Source of the DNA: Trichobilharzia regenti
Taxonomy: Eukaryota > Platyhelminthes > Trematoda > Strigeidida > Schistosomatidae
NCBI GenBank assembly: GCA_944472135.2
Contig: OX235270.1
Coordinates: forward strand, 116,823,842-116,887,841
Length of the DNA: 64,000 bases
Direction: 5' to 3'
Shown: piece after piece, positions 24,342-35,815 of the stretch
How positions within the stretch are numbered: position 1 is the first letter of the stretch
Layout: each line of letters begins with the position of its first letter
Made by a program: the position numbers and the translations under genes
Notes under the pieces: generated by a model
Seen by the model: the letters and a program-made list of their open reading frames with translations, nothing else
Databases searched by the model: none
Told to the model about the DNA's origin: nothing

Positions 24342-24490
24342 CGTACTGAAGTTTCTTTAGCAATTTTTGTTTACAGGGTGGGGTTGCTAGCCTCACGCCT
24401 GAGAAAGGAATGATTACATTAAGTTAAAGTTTAGAGAGAAGCGACTTTTTGGGTTGCTCCCCTCAAAATCGGAAAATAACGGAAAATAAC
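24342..24490 (-). other. LINE 5' leader
   Basis: Minus-strand sequence upstream of the ORF includes GTGAGGCTAGCAACCCC and GCTAAAGAAACTTCAG. Both recur inside the composite SINEs at 43012 and 50311. The plus strand also shows a short doubled GGAAAATAACGG at about 24471-24492. The true element start is not defined. Confidence 0.6.
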
Positions 24491-26742
24491 GGACAAAACA
24501 ATGAGAACAACATCAACAAAGGAAACAGTTCACAGAAAAAAGGGCAAAAAGCGACGACAACTATACAATACAACAACATGCAATATAGTTCAGCACAGTT
24601 AACTAAAATGATATCTCAACCATAAACTCACTGACTTGGAGCAACTTGAACATGTAAATCCAACAATATATACAATTATAGATGTGTTTATGTTTAAAAA
24701 TTCCACAAATCCAATTAGTTAGTTATATGTATTATCTGTCAATAAGATTGTATTTTTTGGATTCAGTGTTCGAGAGGTAAATAATTGTGATAGTTTCCAC
24801 AAACTCTTGGCATAAAATTTTACAGAAACGAGAGTTTTTATTAATTTTATTAACAACTTAAGTGATATGCTAAATACGCATATTCGCCAGGGGTACCCTC
24901 TGCTTCACTGAGCCATGTAAATATCAAAAAATAAATAGTGTCCTTTGACTGTTAGGTTACAATTTTATTAGGAAGAACACGTCATATTTATGGATTTTTC
25001 GCAACATTAAAATCTCCACAGGACAGTGGAAATAGACTGTTCCGATTAACAGGCCATGAGGCTAAGGTAGGCGGAAAACAAATATTCTGATTGGTTGTCT
25101 ATCCGACAAATCCAAGGCGGGAAAAAGATGAGGAAGTTCTACAGTCACCAGATCACCCTATGAATCCTGATTTCTGTCAGGTGTGAATCGTTTTATTGTC
25201 TTATGTTGTGTGAAGTAACCGATCTGTCGGGAAATTCGTGTTTGCTTTGAGACAAAAGTGTCTTTCTCACCACCGGTGGCGATACCTCTTGAACAGATGT
25301 TTTCTCTCATCTCCTGCTAAAGACTACATCTCCCCACTCATTGATGTCCTCTTCGCTACCTGATTTCAGTGATGACCGCTTATTATTCACCCAAGATATG
25401 AGGAAGATTAAAACTACACTGTCATTGTTGAGACAGTTTTGCTATCAAAACTTTCACTGCCGCCCCAAGCGTTATGATGACATCCTGCAAACGGTGTTCT
25501 TCTGAGCTGCAAGTCTTTTTCACTCCCATGACTTCAAGCAATCATTTTGTGCTGCTGGAGTCCAGTTGGTGCGTACCGTGATAAACCACCGACTGTGGCT
25601 ATCACATTGCACACCATGATCTACTAAAATGTGATACACTGGCCTCGAGTGGTTGTTTTGAATAGATGAGTTTGAAACACAAGACAGGTTAGACAACATT
25701 TTGAAAGACGTAGGTTGATGAGACATTTATTAAATATAATAACAGTAAAAAGGCCTCCCATCAACTTGATGTATTTGTCAAGGCAGACACGTAAGCATAA
25801 TTTACTATGAGTAATGTTTGTGGAATAAAGCAGATGATTATTGTTATTATTATGGAATACGAACCAAATGAGAAGTTTCAACTTCTGGAAATGTTCAAGG
25901 TATATTAATAGTAAGGAGTTCTGCAGTGAATTGTAGCTGAATTTTAATAGCTTTCGTCTGATCAACTACCAAAAGGTCTAGTGAGGACATTGTCCTACCA
26001 CATTGAAAAACCTCGTTCGAAATAAAGACTCAATGACGAACTAGTCATCACTGAAAATTTTTCATGGGGCAATATATCTCCTGAAATGAACACCAAATAT
26101 AAAGGTGAAATTTGACGCAGTTGAAAAGAAACCAGTTCTCCTGAATCTTCAAAGGTGATGAATTATCTGGAATACACAAGTACACAATAAATTATGCGTA
26201 TTCAGCTGCCACATTTTGTAGGATAAATTGCTGACTGAGATAATCTAAGTTTGGCAAGTACCCCTTTCATGTTAATTCTAATTGCATATACCAACTCACA
26301 TGTATGTTCCAAAGCACATACATTGGACGAGCAGAAAGAATGATTTGAGACCACATGTCAGAAAATATTCCAATGGAATTAAGACTGAAAGGTACTAAAG
26401 TCTTCAGGAGTGCAATCAACGTTATTTAAAATGTCATTGTTGTCAATAGCAATAATTAATTAGTGAGTATGGGTACATAACTGTGGAACCTGATGAATAA
26501 ATAACCGGAAAGAATATTCTTTGTTCACTGATCAAGCAATTATCATTGTTTCCATTAAGCTACCGACCGTATTCATGTCTAATTTCTGATCGGTAGAATA
26601 AAAAGTGTATCTTCTTATTTCGTTCATCTCATATTTTGGTTTGTCTGTAGCTAAAGAGAAGCCTTGAAATAAAAATCTGCACATTTTATACTGCCAAACT
26701 TGTTCTTCTTGATTTAGTGAAGATCATCAGAAGTAGTTGGAG
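24491..26742. other. AT-rich non-coding stretch
   Basis: No ORF of recognisable family, no RNA gene and no clear repeat seen. The missing 3' half of the Gypsy LTR was looked for here and not found. Confidence 0.5.
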
Positions 26743-26860
26743 TCGGCCTGCAAAATTTGGGCTCCCGATATCCATGCTGAAAATTCCATACTTGTACCAA
26801 AAATACGGTGTGGAATCAAGCTGCATTCAAAAATAAAATAATAGAAAATAAAATAAAAAT
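26743..26860 (+). mobile_element. SINE A, 5'-truncated copy
   Basis: Starts GTCGGCCTGCAAAATTTGGG and runs to GTGTGGAATCAAGCTG followed by an A-rich tail. It lacks the tRNA-like head present in the copy at 36533. About 120 bp. Confidence 0.85.
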
Positions 26861-28001
26861 TGTCCTGCAACCCAAAATTGGTGAACACTTATTTTCGACC
26901 CCGTTTTTATCATATGCTAATTTTCATTCATCGTCTTTACCCACTTTGCATCAGTTAGATCCATGTATGTGAATGATAAATATTCATCAAGATTAGCCTG
27001 GAATACAGTGTAGTGAGTGATAGTTATATATAAACCGATCTGCTGAATACAATTTACTATGATATTTTCCCAAACAGTTGAAACTGAAAAGAAACGAACG
27101 AATAATTTTTCTAGTTGAACAAAATGTAGCAATAGGGCTAAAGTGTAATTCTGAATTTATGAATTCTTCAACCAAGCACTCATTATTTTTACTATATGGT
27201 AATTGAAACATCATAACGCGTCAAAATAGCAACTGACTGGAACGAAAGACCATTGTGGAGATTGTAGAGCATTCCACCTACGAGCTATGCAGGTAGAATT
27301 CATTTCAACACTAATTCCTTGATGTCAATGGAAAATTTAGTCACGGAAAAGCATTTTACCGTTTGTGAAGTTACGCCCTTTATGTATAATATTTCACACA
27401 GGTTATTTTAACTCACAGATAGGTGGATCGTCGAATAACACCGCTTCCAATCTGCCAATTATTAGCTTTCTCTATGTCAATATCCATTAATTATCATAGA
27501 TATTTCTCTGAGTAACAGGTCGTCGACTGCGTCTTGTCATATCATTTTGGACATCCAAGAACTGCAGTGTATGGGGTTTCAAAAATATTCAGAGAACAAT
27601 ACCAGAATGCCTAAACATTGGAAGAAAACCTTGTTTAACCTTTGAGTAAAATAAATAGTTATTTTTTCATATTGTTTCCAATAGCGTTAATATAATTTTC
27701 GTCGTCTTTGGGTTCGAGCGTAATCTCGGAATGAGTGTCAAATCTCAGAAATCGGCACCTTCACACACATCGGTGAAGTGGTTCGAATAAAATCTGCGTC
27801 ATTCTGCTGGAATACTTCACTCCATGCGTGTTTATTCAGGAAATTTGTGATGAAGTGATGTTTAAAGCAAAGATGAGTGCAACGTTGTGAGAAGTTGTAA
27901 AGTATGCAGTCACTAATACACATTGCACATGCCATTTTGAAAGGGTAGAGACAAGACTCTCACTAGGGGAATGATAAGTTACTATTCATGGTTGAAAGCA
28001 C
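26861..28001. other. AT-rich stretch without recognised features
   Basis: Only short frames in several phases. Minus-strand ORFs at 26917-27214 and 27738-27935 show no known domain. Confidence 0.4.
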
Positions 28002-28180
28002 TATCATATTAAAATCACAGGACATCAATATGTCTGAATAATACAGTCAAACTGACTCAAGTTGATGTATACGTGCATCACAGTGAGTCTGATTTCGCAA
28101 GTCATATTTCCTTTCTCGAGTGCATGCTGATGGCTTAATTTTCTAATGAAATCATAGGTCTACTCTCATCAAAACCATGG
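28002..28180 (+). repeat. 179-bp direct repeat D1, left copy
   Basis: Near-identical to 29941-30119 (TATCATATT ... AAAACCATGG), same orientation, 1.94 kb apart. It does not have TG...CA ends, so an LTR is not indicated. Confidence 0.9.
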
Positions 28181-28784
28181 TTTCCTGTGACTGTTTTGAT
28201 TGAACTGCTTTGACAAAAGACCAGGGGAATTTGACTCAAGTTAAAATTTGTTTGGAATATTGACCTATGCACAAATTAACTGAAGTTGAGTCAGTGAATG
28301 CACAATTGCATTCATACAATTCCTTAAATACAACTCAATATGGGACTTCTTGTCCGATAGAATATTCGAAATCGGTGTCCATAAACTGCTGATAAGAATG
28401 TAGGTGTTGTTTGCTGTAATTATCTCACCTCGTTCTGAATAGGAAGTTAAGTGACTAAGTGTTTGTCGAGGCATAAGGATGCTGCACAGTATTCTACACA
28501 TCAGAATAAGACTAAAAGTAAGGGAATAACTACTACAGAGGAGTGAGTTTCTAGGCCTTCTTCTAACTTTAATTGGACCAATGAGGAAGTCATACGATAG
28601 ATATGCATTAAAGTTCAGTAAAGATGTAGAGCTTCTGTATCTCACCGGACCATCAAAAGTAGTAGAGCAGTCGAATGAGACAGATAGACAGATGAATTCA
28701 GTGACACGACCACATCCAAAATATTTTTGACATTCCTAGGAATCATACAGTATTTCCAAGCCTACAAACATTATTTCCAGTTAT

Positions 28785-28888
28785 GAAGATAGGTATATTG
28801 GCAACAGAATTTTCCAAGTACCTTTTATGGGTTTCCAGTTATCGCAGTTGTGTGTGTGTGTTCGGTGTAGATTAAATAAAGACTCCAC
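28785..28888 (+). repeat. About 100-bp inverted repeat, left arm
   Basis: Pairs with the reverse complement of 29821-29925 (TACCTTTTATGGGTTTCCA ... GTAGATTAAATAAAGACTCC). It lies inside the D1-bounded segment and brackets the RT relic. Confidence 0.8.
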
Positions 28889-29042
28889 GATCTATTTTGT
28901 ACTGATTATATTAGATTTTAGATTTCACGCTCTATCCTACCATACCGAGCGCCAGCCCACGAATTGGGGAAACCGTGATTTTTCCTGATGATTTATTTTT
29001 TGACTAATATGGTGGTATCTACAGTTCCAGGCTCCATAATCA

Positions 29043-29660
29043 TGGGTAGACTAAGTGGTGCTCGAGAGGAACAAACACGAGAAAACCAGGCAGGCTTTAG
29101 ACCAGGAAGAGGGTGTTTTGGTCATATCTTCACACTTCACAGATTCTAGGACATAGGCATGCTTACCGACGTTCAACAATTGTCATATTTCTTGACCTGA
29201 AAGCGGAATTCGATTCCGTCGACTGATAGGTACTATGGCAATATTTGGTCGTGGAGGGTATGCTGAGGAAATACATCGCACTAATCAAGGCACTCCACTC
29301 GAACTCATACAGCCAGGTAAGGGCCTACGGAGAGATTTCTTTGAGGTCATAACAACCAGTGGTGGCCGTCGGGGATGTCCACTGTCCTCATTTCTGTTTC
29401 ATCTCATCGTAGATGTACTAGTTGACTTACCCCTAACTGACTTCAGAGACTCACCGATTGACTTGTTACCAGAGAATAATCTCGTTGACTTAGCATATGA
29501 GGATGATATAGTCCTTCTAGGTGAAGACGCTGACGAAATGCACAGTCTTCTGGACATCTTGAGCAGCAATCTTCGAATGTTTGGCATGCGATTCGCTAGT
29601 GCTGTCAAGTGTAAGATGATGCTACATGACTGGACTGGACTACATCGACTCCTAGCCTAA
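29043..29660 (+). pseudogene. Relic of a second non-LTR reverse transcriptase
   Basis: Three frames joined by frameshifts and stops give RENQAGFRPGRGCFGHIFTL, then FLDLKAEFDSVD (motif A), then SGGRRGCPLSSFLFHLIVDV (motif B), then YEDDIVLLGEDADEMHSLL (motif C, YEDD in place of YADD) and FGMRFASAVKCKMMLHDW. This is a non-LTR RT of a different subfamily from the LINE at 21-24 kb. No endonuclease part is visible. The longest open piece is 29235-29660. Confidence 0.88.
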
Positions 29661-29820
29661 GAAAAGGGGGTGAAATGGTGGCTGAGCGTGTTGACCACTT
29701 TACTTACTTGTGAAATTCCATCAGCCAGTGCCAGTGGGTTGATCTCTGACGAAATCTCAGCACAGATACAGTAAGCACAGTCCATTCGCTTACCCTCGAT
29801 ATGATAGGATAAAGCCGACC

Positions 29821-29925
29821 ACGGAGTCTTTATCTAATCTTCACCAAATACACACAACTGCAATAAGTGGAAACCCATAAAAGGTATTTGGAAAATTTTG
29901 ATGTCAAGGAACCTGTCTTCATCAA
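29821..29925 (-). repeat. About 100-bp inverted repeat, right arm
   Basis: Reverse complement of 28785-28888 with moderate divergence. Confidence 0.8.
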
Positions 29926-29940
29926 TGGAGATAATACACA

Positions 29941-30119
29941 TATCATATTGGAATCACAGGACATCAATATGTCTGAATAATACAGTCAAACTGACTCAAG
30001 TTGATGTATACGTGCATCACAGTGAGTCTGATTTCGCAAGTCATATTTCCTTTCTCGAGTGCATGCTGATGGCTTGATTTTCTAATGAAATCATAGGTCT
30101 ACTCTCATCAAAACCATGG
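29941..30119 (+). repeat. 179-bp direct repeat D1, right copy
   Basis: Near-identical partner of 28002-28180. Confidence 0.9.
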
Positions 30120-31183
30120 GTACGTTTCGAAAACTGACGAATACTGTCCATGCAGTAACAAAGCAACAATTTGAGGGCAATGCACGATGTTTAGAAGCTC
30201 AAGAGTTGAATGAATGACTTTTGGTGAACACTGTAGTACTGAAGAGAATATGTGCAATGAAAGAATAGTCTATGTTAAGTGTATTCTACATTGCAGGGAG
30301 GCGAAACAGTTGACTGAATACTGTGCACTTGCTGTACAAATTTAACGCAACATCTAAGTCCTCAGCATGCTTTTGTCCTTCTCACCTATCACCACTCTCC
30401 CTCATTTTGACATTTTCAGCTCTCATTTCAAATCGAATCATCGATTATTCGCTAACCTAATTTGTCATATGCAGTATACTTGAGTACGGAGAACAAAATG
30501 AAGTTTGGGTGGAAGTATGGTAATGAAAACAACAAAACACTTATTTTTTTTAATTAGAGCATTCCGTGGAAAGTTTATTGTTATTTACAATTAGTTTCTG
30601 AATTCTAAGAAGCTTATAACTGATTTCGATGGAATATTTTGAGGTGGAAAGTCACCATCAAATTGCATTCCTAGAGAAGCATGTGAATTTGTGGATTGGC
30701 TGAATGAAACGATTCAAGGCCGACTTGGACAGGGCAGTATTCAAATTTTCAAGGTTTCCGCCCATTGTAATTGAAGGGGGACTTGGGTAAATGCTTATTC
30801 AGCGTGTGAGGTAATACATGCGGCTTGGTGCAATCATCCCTTCATGAAATCATGTATATATCTGATGCAAACGAAACCAAAGACAGCTAACGACTAATTC
30901 AGGGATTTTAGATTAGCAAAATCAATACTTCAGTCTACCATATACAAACATTTTCAAGACGAAACACGATACACCAGTAATAATCAAATCTTGCGATGAA
31001 TGTGTTTTGTTAGGCGGATTAGTTCGTTTCACCAATTTTCTAAACGTACCTATGGTTTTGTTGTCCGTCAAATTTAGTTGGTGTGAAGAATTTCCCGTTA
31101 ATATGACGAGTTCCTCCATGACATTCACTTCATTCACGATCGAGAATTTGTGGCGATTTAGTTAGACTTCTAAGCATTGTAAC
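30120..31183. other. Non-coding stretch
   Basis: Nothing recognised apart from short, unsupported frames. Confidence 0.4.
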
Positions 31184-31385
31184 TTTATTTATTTATTTTG
31201 ATTACAGCTTGATCCACACTGTATTTTTGGTACAAGTATGGAATTTTCAGCGTAGATATCGGTAGCCCGAATTTCGTAGGCCGACCATAGATATCAGGTG
31301 TGCGTTCGCGTGGGCTCAAACCCCGGACCATGTGCATGGTCGGTGAGAGTCCTAACCACTCTGCCACCCTTAGCTCATCCGCACC
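31184..31385 (-). mobile_element. SINE A, full copy with tRNA-like head (diverged)
   Basis: On the minus strand: GGTGGCAGAGTGGTTAGGAC (A-box region), ACCATGCACATGGT, GGTTTGAGCCC (diverged B box), then CTGATATCTATGGTCGGCCT and the SINE A body, ending in an A-rich tail. Several substitutions relative to the copy at 36533. Confidence 0.88.
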
Positions 31386-32938
31386 GATTTGAAATGAAAA
31401 CCAAAGGAATGACATTAAAAGACACGCTTCAACCAAAACCAGTCAATATATCCAAACCAAGTTCAGTTTTAATAGTTTTAAACAATTTGGACATTGTGTA
31501 AATGATATTCACTGTTGTAGAAGCTTTTGTATTTCATAATCTCATTTTGTCTGTAAAACAAAGTACTTCGAATACAAAACGATAGGCATCAAACAAACCC
31601 GACAAGAAATCAAGATCAGAAAAAATGAACACCTTAGAGCATCTATTCGACCAGCGAGAAATCTAGTAGAACTAGAAAAGCGTGAAAAATCATCAGTCAT
31701 AGGTCCACAAGCTACAAGGTCTACAGGCCACAAAACTGATGTGGAAAATACTGAAATCATCCAGAAACACCTCAGAAATCATAAAGAACGACTGATATCA
31801 GAATTTAACCTTGTTGCAACAGCCACCTCCCCCATGAAATGACAAACTCAACACAAATATGATAGCAGTTTCATTATATGAAAATACATTATGTTTTTAT
31901 AATCAAATGCGCTTATCAAATCCAACAATATACACGTGGTTTTGTTATCTTTACCGATTGGCCAACTTGACGACGTAGAAAACTACCTCATGCTGTAAAA
32001 AGACGATTCGCTTACTGCATATAGGCTGAGATTCTGTAAACTCTGGCCTGATATTACTTTGATAATTCGGTGGGTGGTGACTAGCAGTGGAATCTAGTAT
32101 GTGCATTTCATCCAATCTAGACTCATCGGCTGTATGAACCTGCACTCCTCAGTGAGTGACGGTGTTCCCACAGGAGCTCCGAGGCATTACTCATTAATTC
32201 AAATGTCGAAGCGTAATCTACTGGGCCACTTGTGTCACGAGAGCTACCTCTTCTGCAACGGTCGTCAATTATTACTTATTTTAGATCAATTTTGATTCCC
32301 TGTAAACGGACTGAACTTCAAGTTAATCCTCGGACGTATTCGAAGCATCCGAAGGAGGAGTCGACACGCCAACATAGGCCGAACATTTCGATTCATTTGA
32401 TCAATGGGAAAATACAGACTGAAATAAAAATAAATTATACTTCGATGAAGCTATCAGCGAAATGACAATGACAAAAATACAGTTTGTTTTTCATTCAGGA
32501 AGAAATATAAAGATTTTCTTAGCAGTCTCCTGATAACCTAGACAACATCCAGTATTCATTCCATAAATTATGTATATTCCGTATGGCATGACGAAATTTG
32601 CTACCTCGAATCTATACTCCGACATTACCGTTATCAATGCACTTCTAGTTGCGTCACTGAAGTCAATTAAAAGGAAGTCATGCTTCAACCCATCTTATCC
32701 CTGTTATCCTCAAATATTTTGAATTGGTTCTCACCAGTGGATGAAATATTATGCACCACAAATTGTAGTGACCTGTATGTATGACTACTCCATTAATAGC
32801 GAAAAATTTAGCAACGCTTACAGGTATGGTGATAAAGTAATACTAAAAGCACTTCGCTTCCCTCGTAAGTAGCCAAATTGAACAAACTGAATAAGACAAC
32901 GGGATAGCAAATACAAGCTTGCTCCACCCTATACTCAA
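31386..32938. other. Non-coding stretch
   Basis: Short ORFs at 31542-31760, 32101-32465 and 32491-32688 lack recognisable domains and are probably chance frames. Confidence 0.4.
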
Positions 32939-33470
32939 TGAATCACTACTTGGCCTGTTAATGTTGACTTGCGAATACATTGGTTACCATCAGACCATAA
33001 TCTAGAGTTCAGTCTTCCATGTTGCTAAGTAGAACGTGTTTGCATCGCAACGTCACCACCTAGTTCGATGACTTGATAGTTGTTTTGAGAAGACGCCTTC
33101 CTGCCAGAACTATTGGGAAGCCGCTTGAATAGTTCACTGGCATGTTGCTTGTTGAGTTATGATGGAACAACAGAGTTCCGCTACCTTCGATTTCTTCACA
33201 GGGATATAAGGAACCTTCACGGGTTTCATGGAGAATTACAATGAATATATCTGTGTTTACTTAGACTTGGGTGCTGAGCTGGTTTAGCTGAAGGAAAATT
33301 ACATCTCATCTGGAGATTTTGTCAGACACATTTGTTCAGAATTATATTGTGTGAATTGTTAGGCTTCATCTGATCTTGACAAATTGTGAAGATCAAGTTA
33401 TCGAGATATTCGTCGTCCTTGCATGTTTCTGATCATTTTTCGGATGTATTATCGTTATTTGGGTAGGAAG
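32939..33470 (+). repeat. 532-bp near-identical inverted repeat, left arm
   Basis: Matches the reverse complement of 37678-38209 with only a few mismatches in the parts compared (for example TTTAGCTGAAGG versus TTTAGCTGACGG). It lies downstream of the formin gene; the partner arm is in formin intron 9. Content is not recognised. Confidence 0.92.
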
Positions 33471-33730
33471 CTTTGAAATGTCATTGCCTCTTCTTTCCGA
33501 TGTGCTGTATTCTCCCTCTGGTATATATACGCATTGACGAACATATTATATAATGCTATTGGCTTATCGAGCGATGATTTCGCCTGTGTTTCTGACATGC
33601 TTTTGACATTGTCTGTTTTAACTTCTTCAGTATTCATCGTCTTAATTTATCGTCTACAATAAGTCCTTAATTGTGGAGGTCGGAGAATTTCTCTTATCTG
33701 TGTGCTATACGGTAACATAATCTGATGTGC

Positions 33731-34042
33731 TCCTACGCAGTGTCACTGTCGTTGAATCATTGCTCACTTGATCTGTCACAGTAAACGGGATTCCTACTAC
33801 ATAAACAACAACAGCTCATAGAGGATCCTGAAACTCAGATACAACATTCAATGAGGACATGCATGTAGGGTGTAACATGAACACAGAACTCAGTCAAAGA
33901 TGTTTCCTCCAGTTTCTGTTTCAGTTATACTCATTTGAGAAATGAATTGTGCCTGAGTTGTCGTTCAGCGAGTATTACTGTGTTACTAATCTACTTTATG
34001 TAGTGGAATAAGTGACACTGAAGTTTCCCCATGAGACCCACA
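33731..34042 (+). repeat. Dispersed repeat R2, uninterrupted copy
   Basis: About 310 bp near-identical to 50011-50310 plus 50555-50566 (CTACGCAGTGTCA ... GACACTGAAGTTTCC). It has no SINE and so shows the empty target of the SINE at 50311. Confidence 0.9.
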
Positions 34043-34044
34043 CT

Positions 34045-35678
34045 TCAAAACCTGTAGGGTGTAATTCCTCTTATCAACCACGTGAATATGCATACGCCAC
34101 AAGTGACATTAGCAGAATGCATTATTTCCTATCTTACTGTTTACCTTAAGACTATCTAATGAGATCAAGTCAGGAAAATATTAAACACCTCTACCTTTCC
34201 TCCAGAAAACCCTTCATTCGCGAGCAATTTGACTGTGAGCACGATGAGGGGAATAATCAGACCCCGTTTGTGCACTTCATATGTGATAGAATGTGCTGCA
34301 GTGTTTGTAATATAGATGGGAATAGATAGATAACACTGTGAAACACATTACTAAGTTGTTGAAAATGTGGAGAAATCTAAGCTAAGCCCAATAGACTGCT
34401 GTATTCAATGAGAATTAACTAAAATGTGTATGTTTCCATATTTTTCGTCTAGTCTGAAACGTGTAGAAATTTGAGGCAGCATTTGCATTGCCGCTCGTCT
34501 CCATGATCCCTTATAGTTGACCAAAATGCATTATAACATACAATATTGCAAACGCGACTGCCTATATGTCATTAACTCCAAGACTATCATGCAAAAAACA
34601 ATCGCAACACTGTCATTGCGCTATCCCTCGTTATATATATATATATATATATATATCCAGCAACAGCCTAGTTTCCATCCCCAAGAGAAAAATTCGGATT
34701 AAATGGTCTCGATGAGATATCTTGCTGTGCTGATGCCACCACTTTTATATTTCACAGTAAGACTGAGAATTACACAGGGATTCCGAGTTGAACACATGAG
34801 CGCTGACCACGAATACCGCTTGACTACACCAACAACATTATGCCACAGCTACTTATTCCTCAACCCGCTCTACTTAGGCGAGAACATACAACGACGTGAG
34901 CCAAAAGACATATTTCAGAGTCCACCACAGCACATCTTTGCGAAATAGTCTATGATTCAACAAATCATCAAGGTTATACTGACTAGTCTATATTCATGAC
35001 CAATAAAAAGGTGGGCGCAATTTTACGAAGGCCAATCCTGATCGGTTGATTTCCAGACTCACCTCGGACACCGAATCACCAATAAGGCATAATACATCGT
35101 TTATCTATCGACATATGACTCCTTTAGAAAAGACGTATTGATTGGGGTTGACATGGAACAGCGTCGTCTATTTTCTGTACCTGTGTGACCGACTTTGAGG
35201 GAGTGGTCTGTTGTTTACTGGAAGCTCTGAAGCATTTATGGCTTCCTTCTCATCAGGGCGTGAGAAGCTTTGTCAGGCTTGATAACAACTTGGTGTTCAA
35301 GACGTCGAAATTTGGCGTCTACTTGTGGTGATGAAGCTCCTGAATCAGGTCTCTTTTGTTGGGATACGAGTGTAGCGCCCCATGGGGACGTAGAGTTTGA
35401 ACACTGATGAATGTTTGGTGGGCAGGTGCTTATTGGGAAAGACGTCTGTGGCTACTCGTCGACGATAACCGCTGTGTTGCCTGCATATCACTTAATAAGC
35501 CTAAGAACTTTACCTTCACTTATCTTTAGAGTAGACAGTCATGGACGGTGTTCATCTAGTTGAACCTCTTCACTGACAGCTAAATATGCAGGCCTCTGGC
35601 GCGCATCATTCATTCACAGAATATGCCCAAACCACTGAGTCTTTTATTGCCACAGGAAACTATATGAATAAATAACTG
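34045..35678. other. Intergenic stretch downstream of the formin gene
   Basis: Apart from the AT run at 34635 nothing is supported. The plus-strand frame at 34703-34948 has no recognisable domain. Confidence 0.4.
34635..34657. repeat. (AT)n microsatellite
   Basis: A run of about eleven AT units. Confidence 0.9.
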
Positions 35679-35684
35679 TTTATT
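35679..35684 (-). terminator. Poly(A) signal of the formin gene
   Basis: AATAAA on the minus strand, 12 nt after the TGA stop. It is very close to the stop, so another downstream signal may be used. Confidence 0.5.
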
Positions 35685-35695
35685 TTACCAAAACA

Positions 35696-35815
35696 TCAAA
35701 CACGGTTATCTTTAAGTGTACAGGCTTTCTGATATTGTTCTCTGAATGTCTTTAAGTCATTAAATAGTTCCGTAGCTGTATATTTTGAATGGTCCAACAC
35801 GAGGTAATCGACAAC
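35696..35815 (-). CDS. Formin exon 11 (FH2 end and stop)
   Basis: 120 nt with the acceptor TTCATAATAG. Encodes VVDYLVLDHSKYTATELFND and LKTFREQYQKAC, equivalent to 'LGEYFxxD...EEFFxDLxxFRxxF', and stops 8 residues later. No room for a DAD. Confidence 0.85.
   Translation of the reverse strand, partial: VVDYLVLDHSKYTATELFNDLKTFREQYQKACTLKDNRV

Larger units (their letters stand above)
21357..24490 (-). mobile_element. RTE-like non-LTR retrotransposon (LINE), near full length, inactivated
   Basis: Read on the minus strand: a 5' leader (about 24490-24342), one ORF with an apurinic-type endonuclease and a reverse transcriptase, and a 3' end finishing in an (ATT)n-like simple repeat (21351-21372), as is usual for RTE elements. 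The 3' tail sits on the truncated Gypsy LTR. The 5' limit is uncertain. The coding region has a deletion in RT motif C and a frameshift near 21840. Confidence 0.9.

Noticed and set aside
28002..30119. LTR retrotransposon with 179-bp LTRs
   Set aside because: The repeats lack TG...CA ends, a primer-binding site and a polypurine tract, and the interior RT is non-LTR type.
34703..34948. Plus-strand ORF of 81 codons
   Set aside because: No recognisable domain, no homologue known to me, in a repeat-rich intergenic region.
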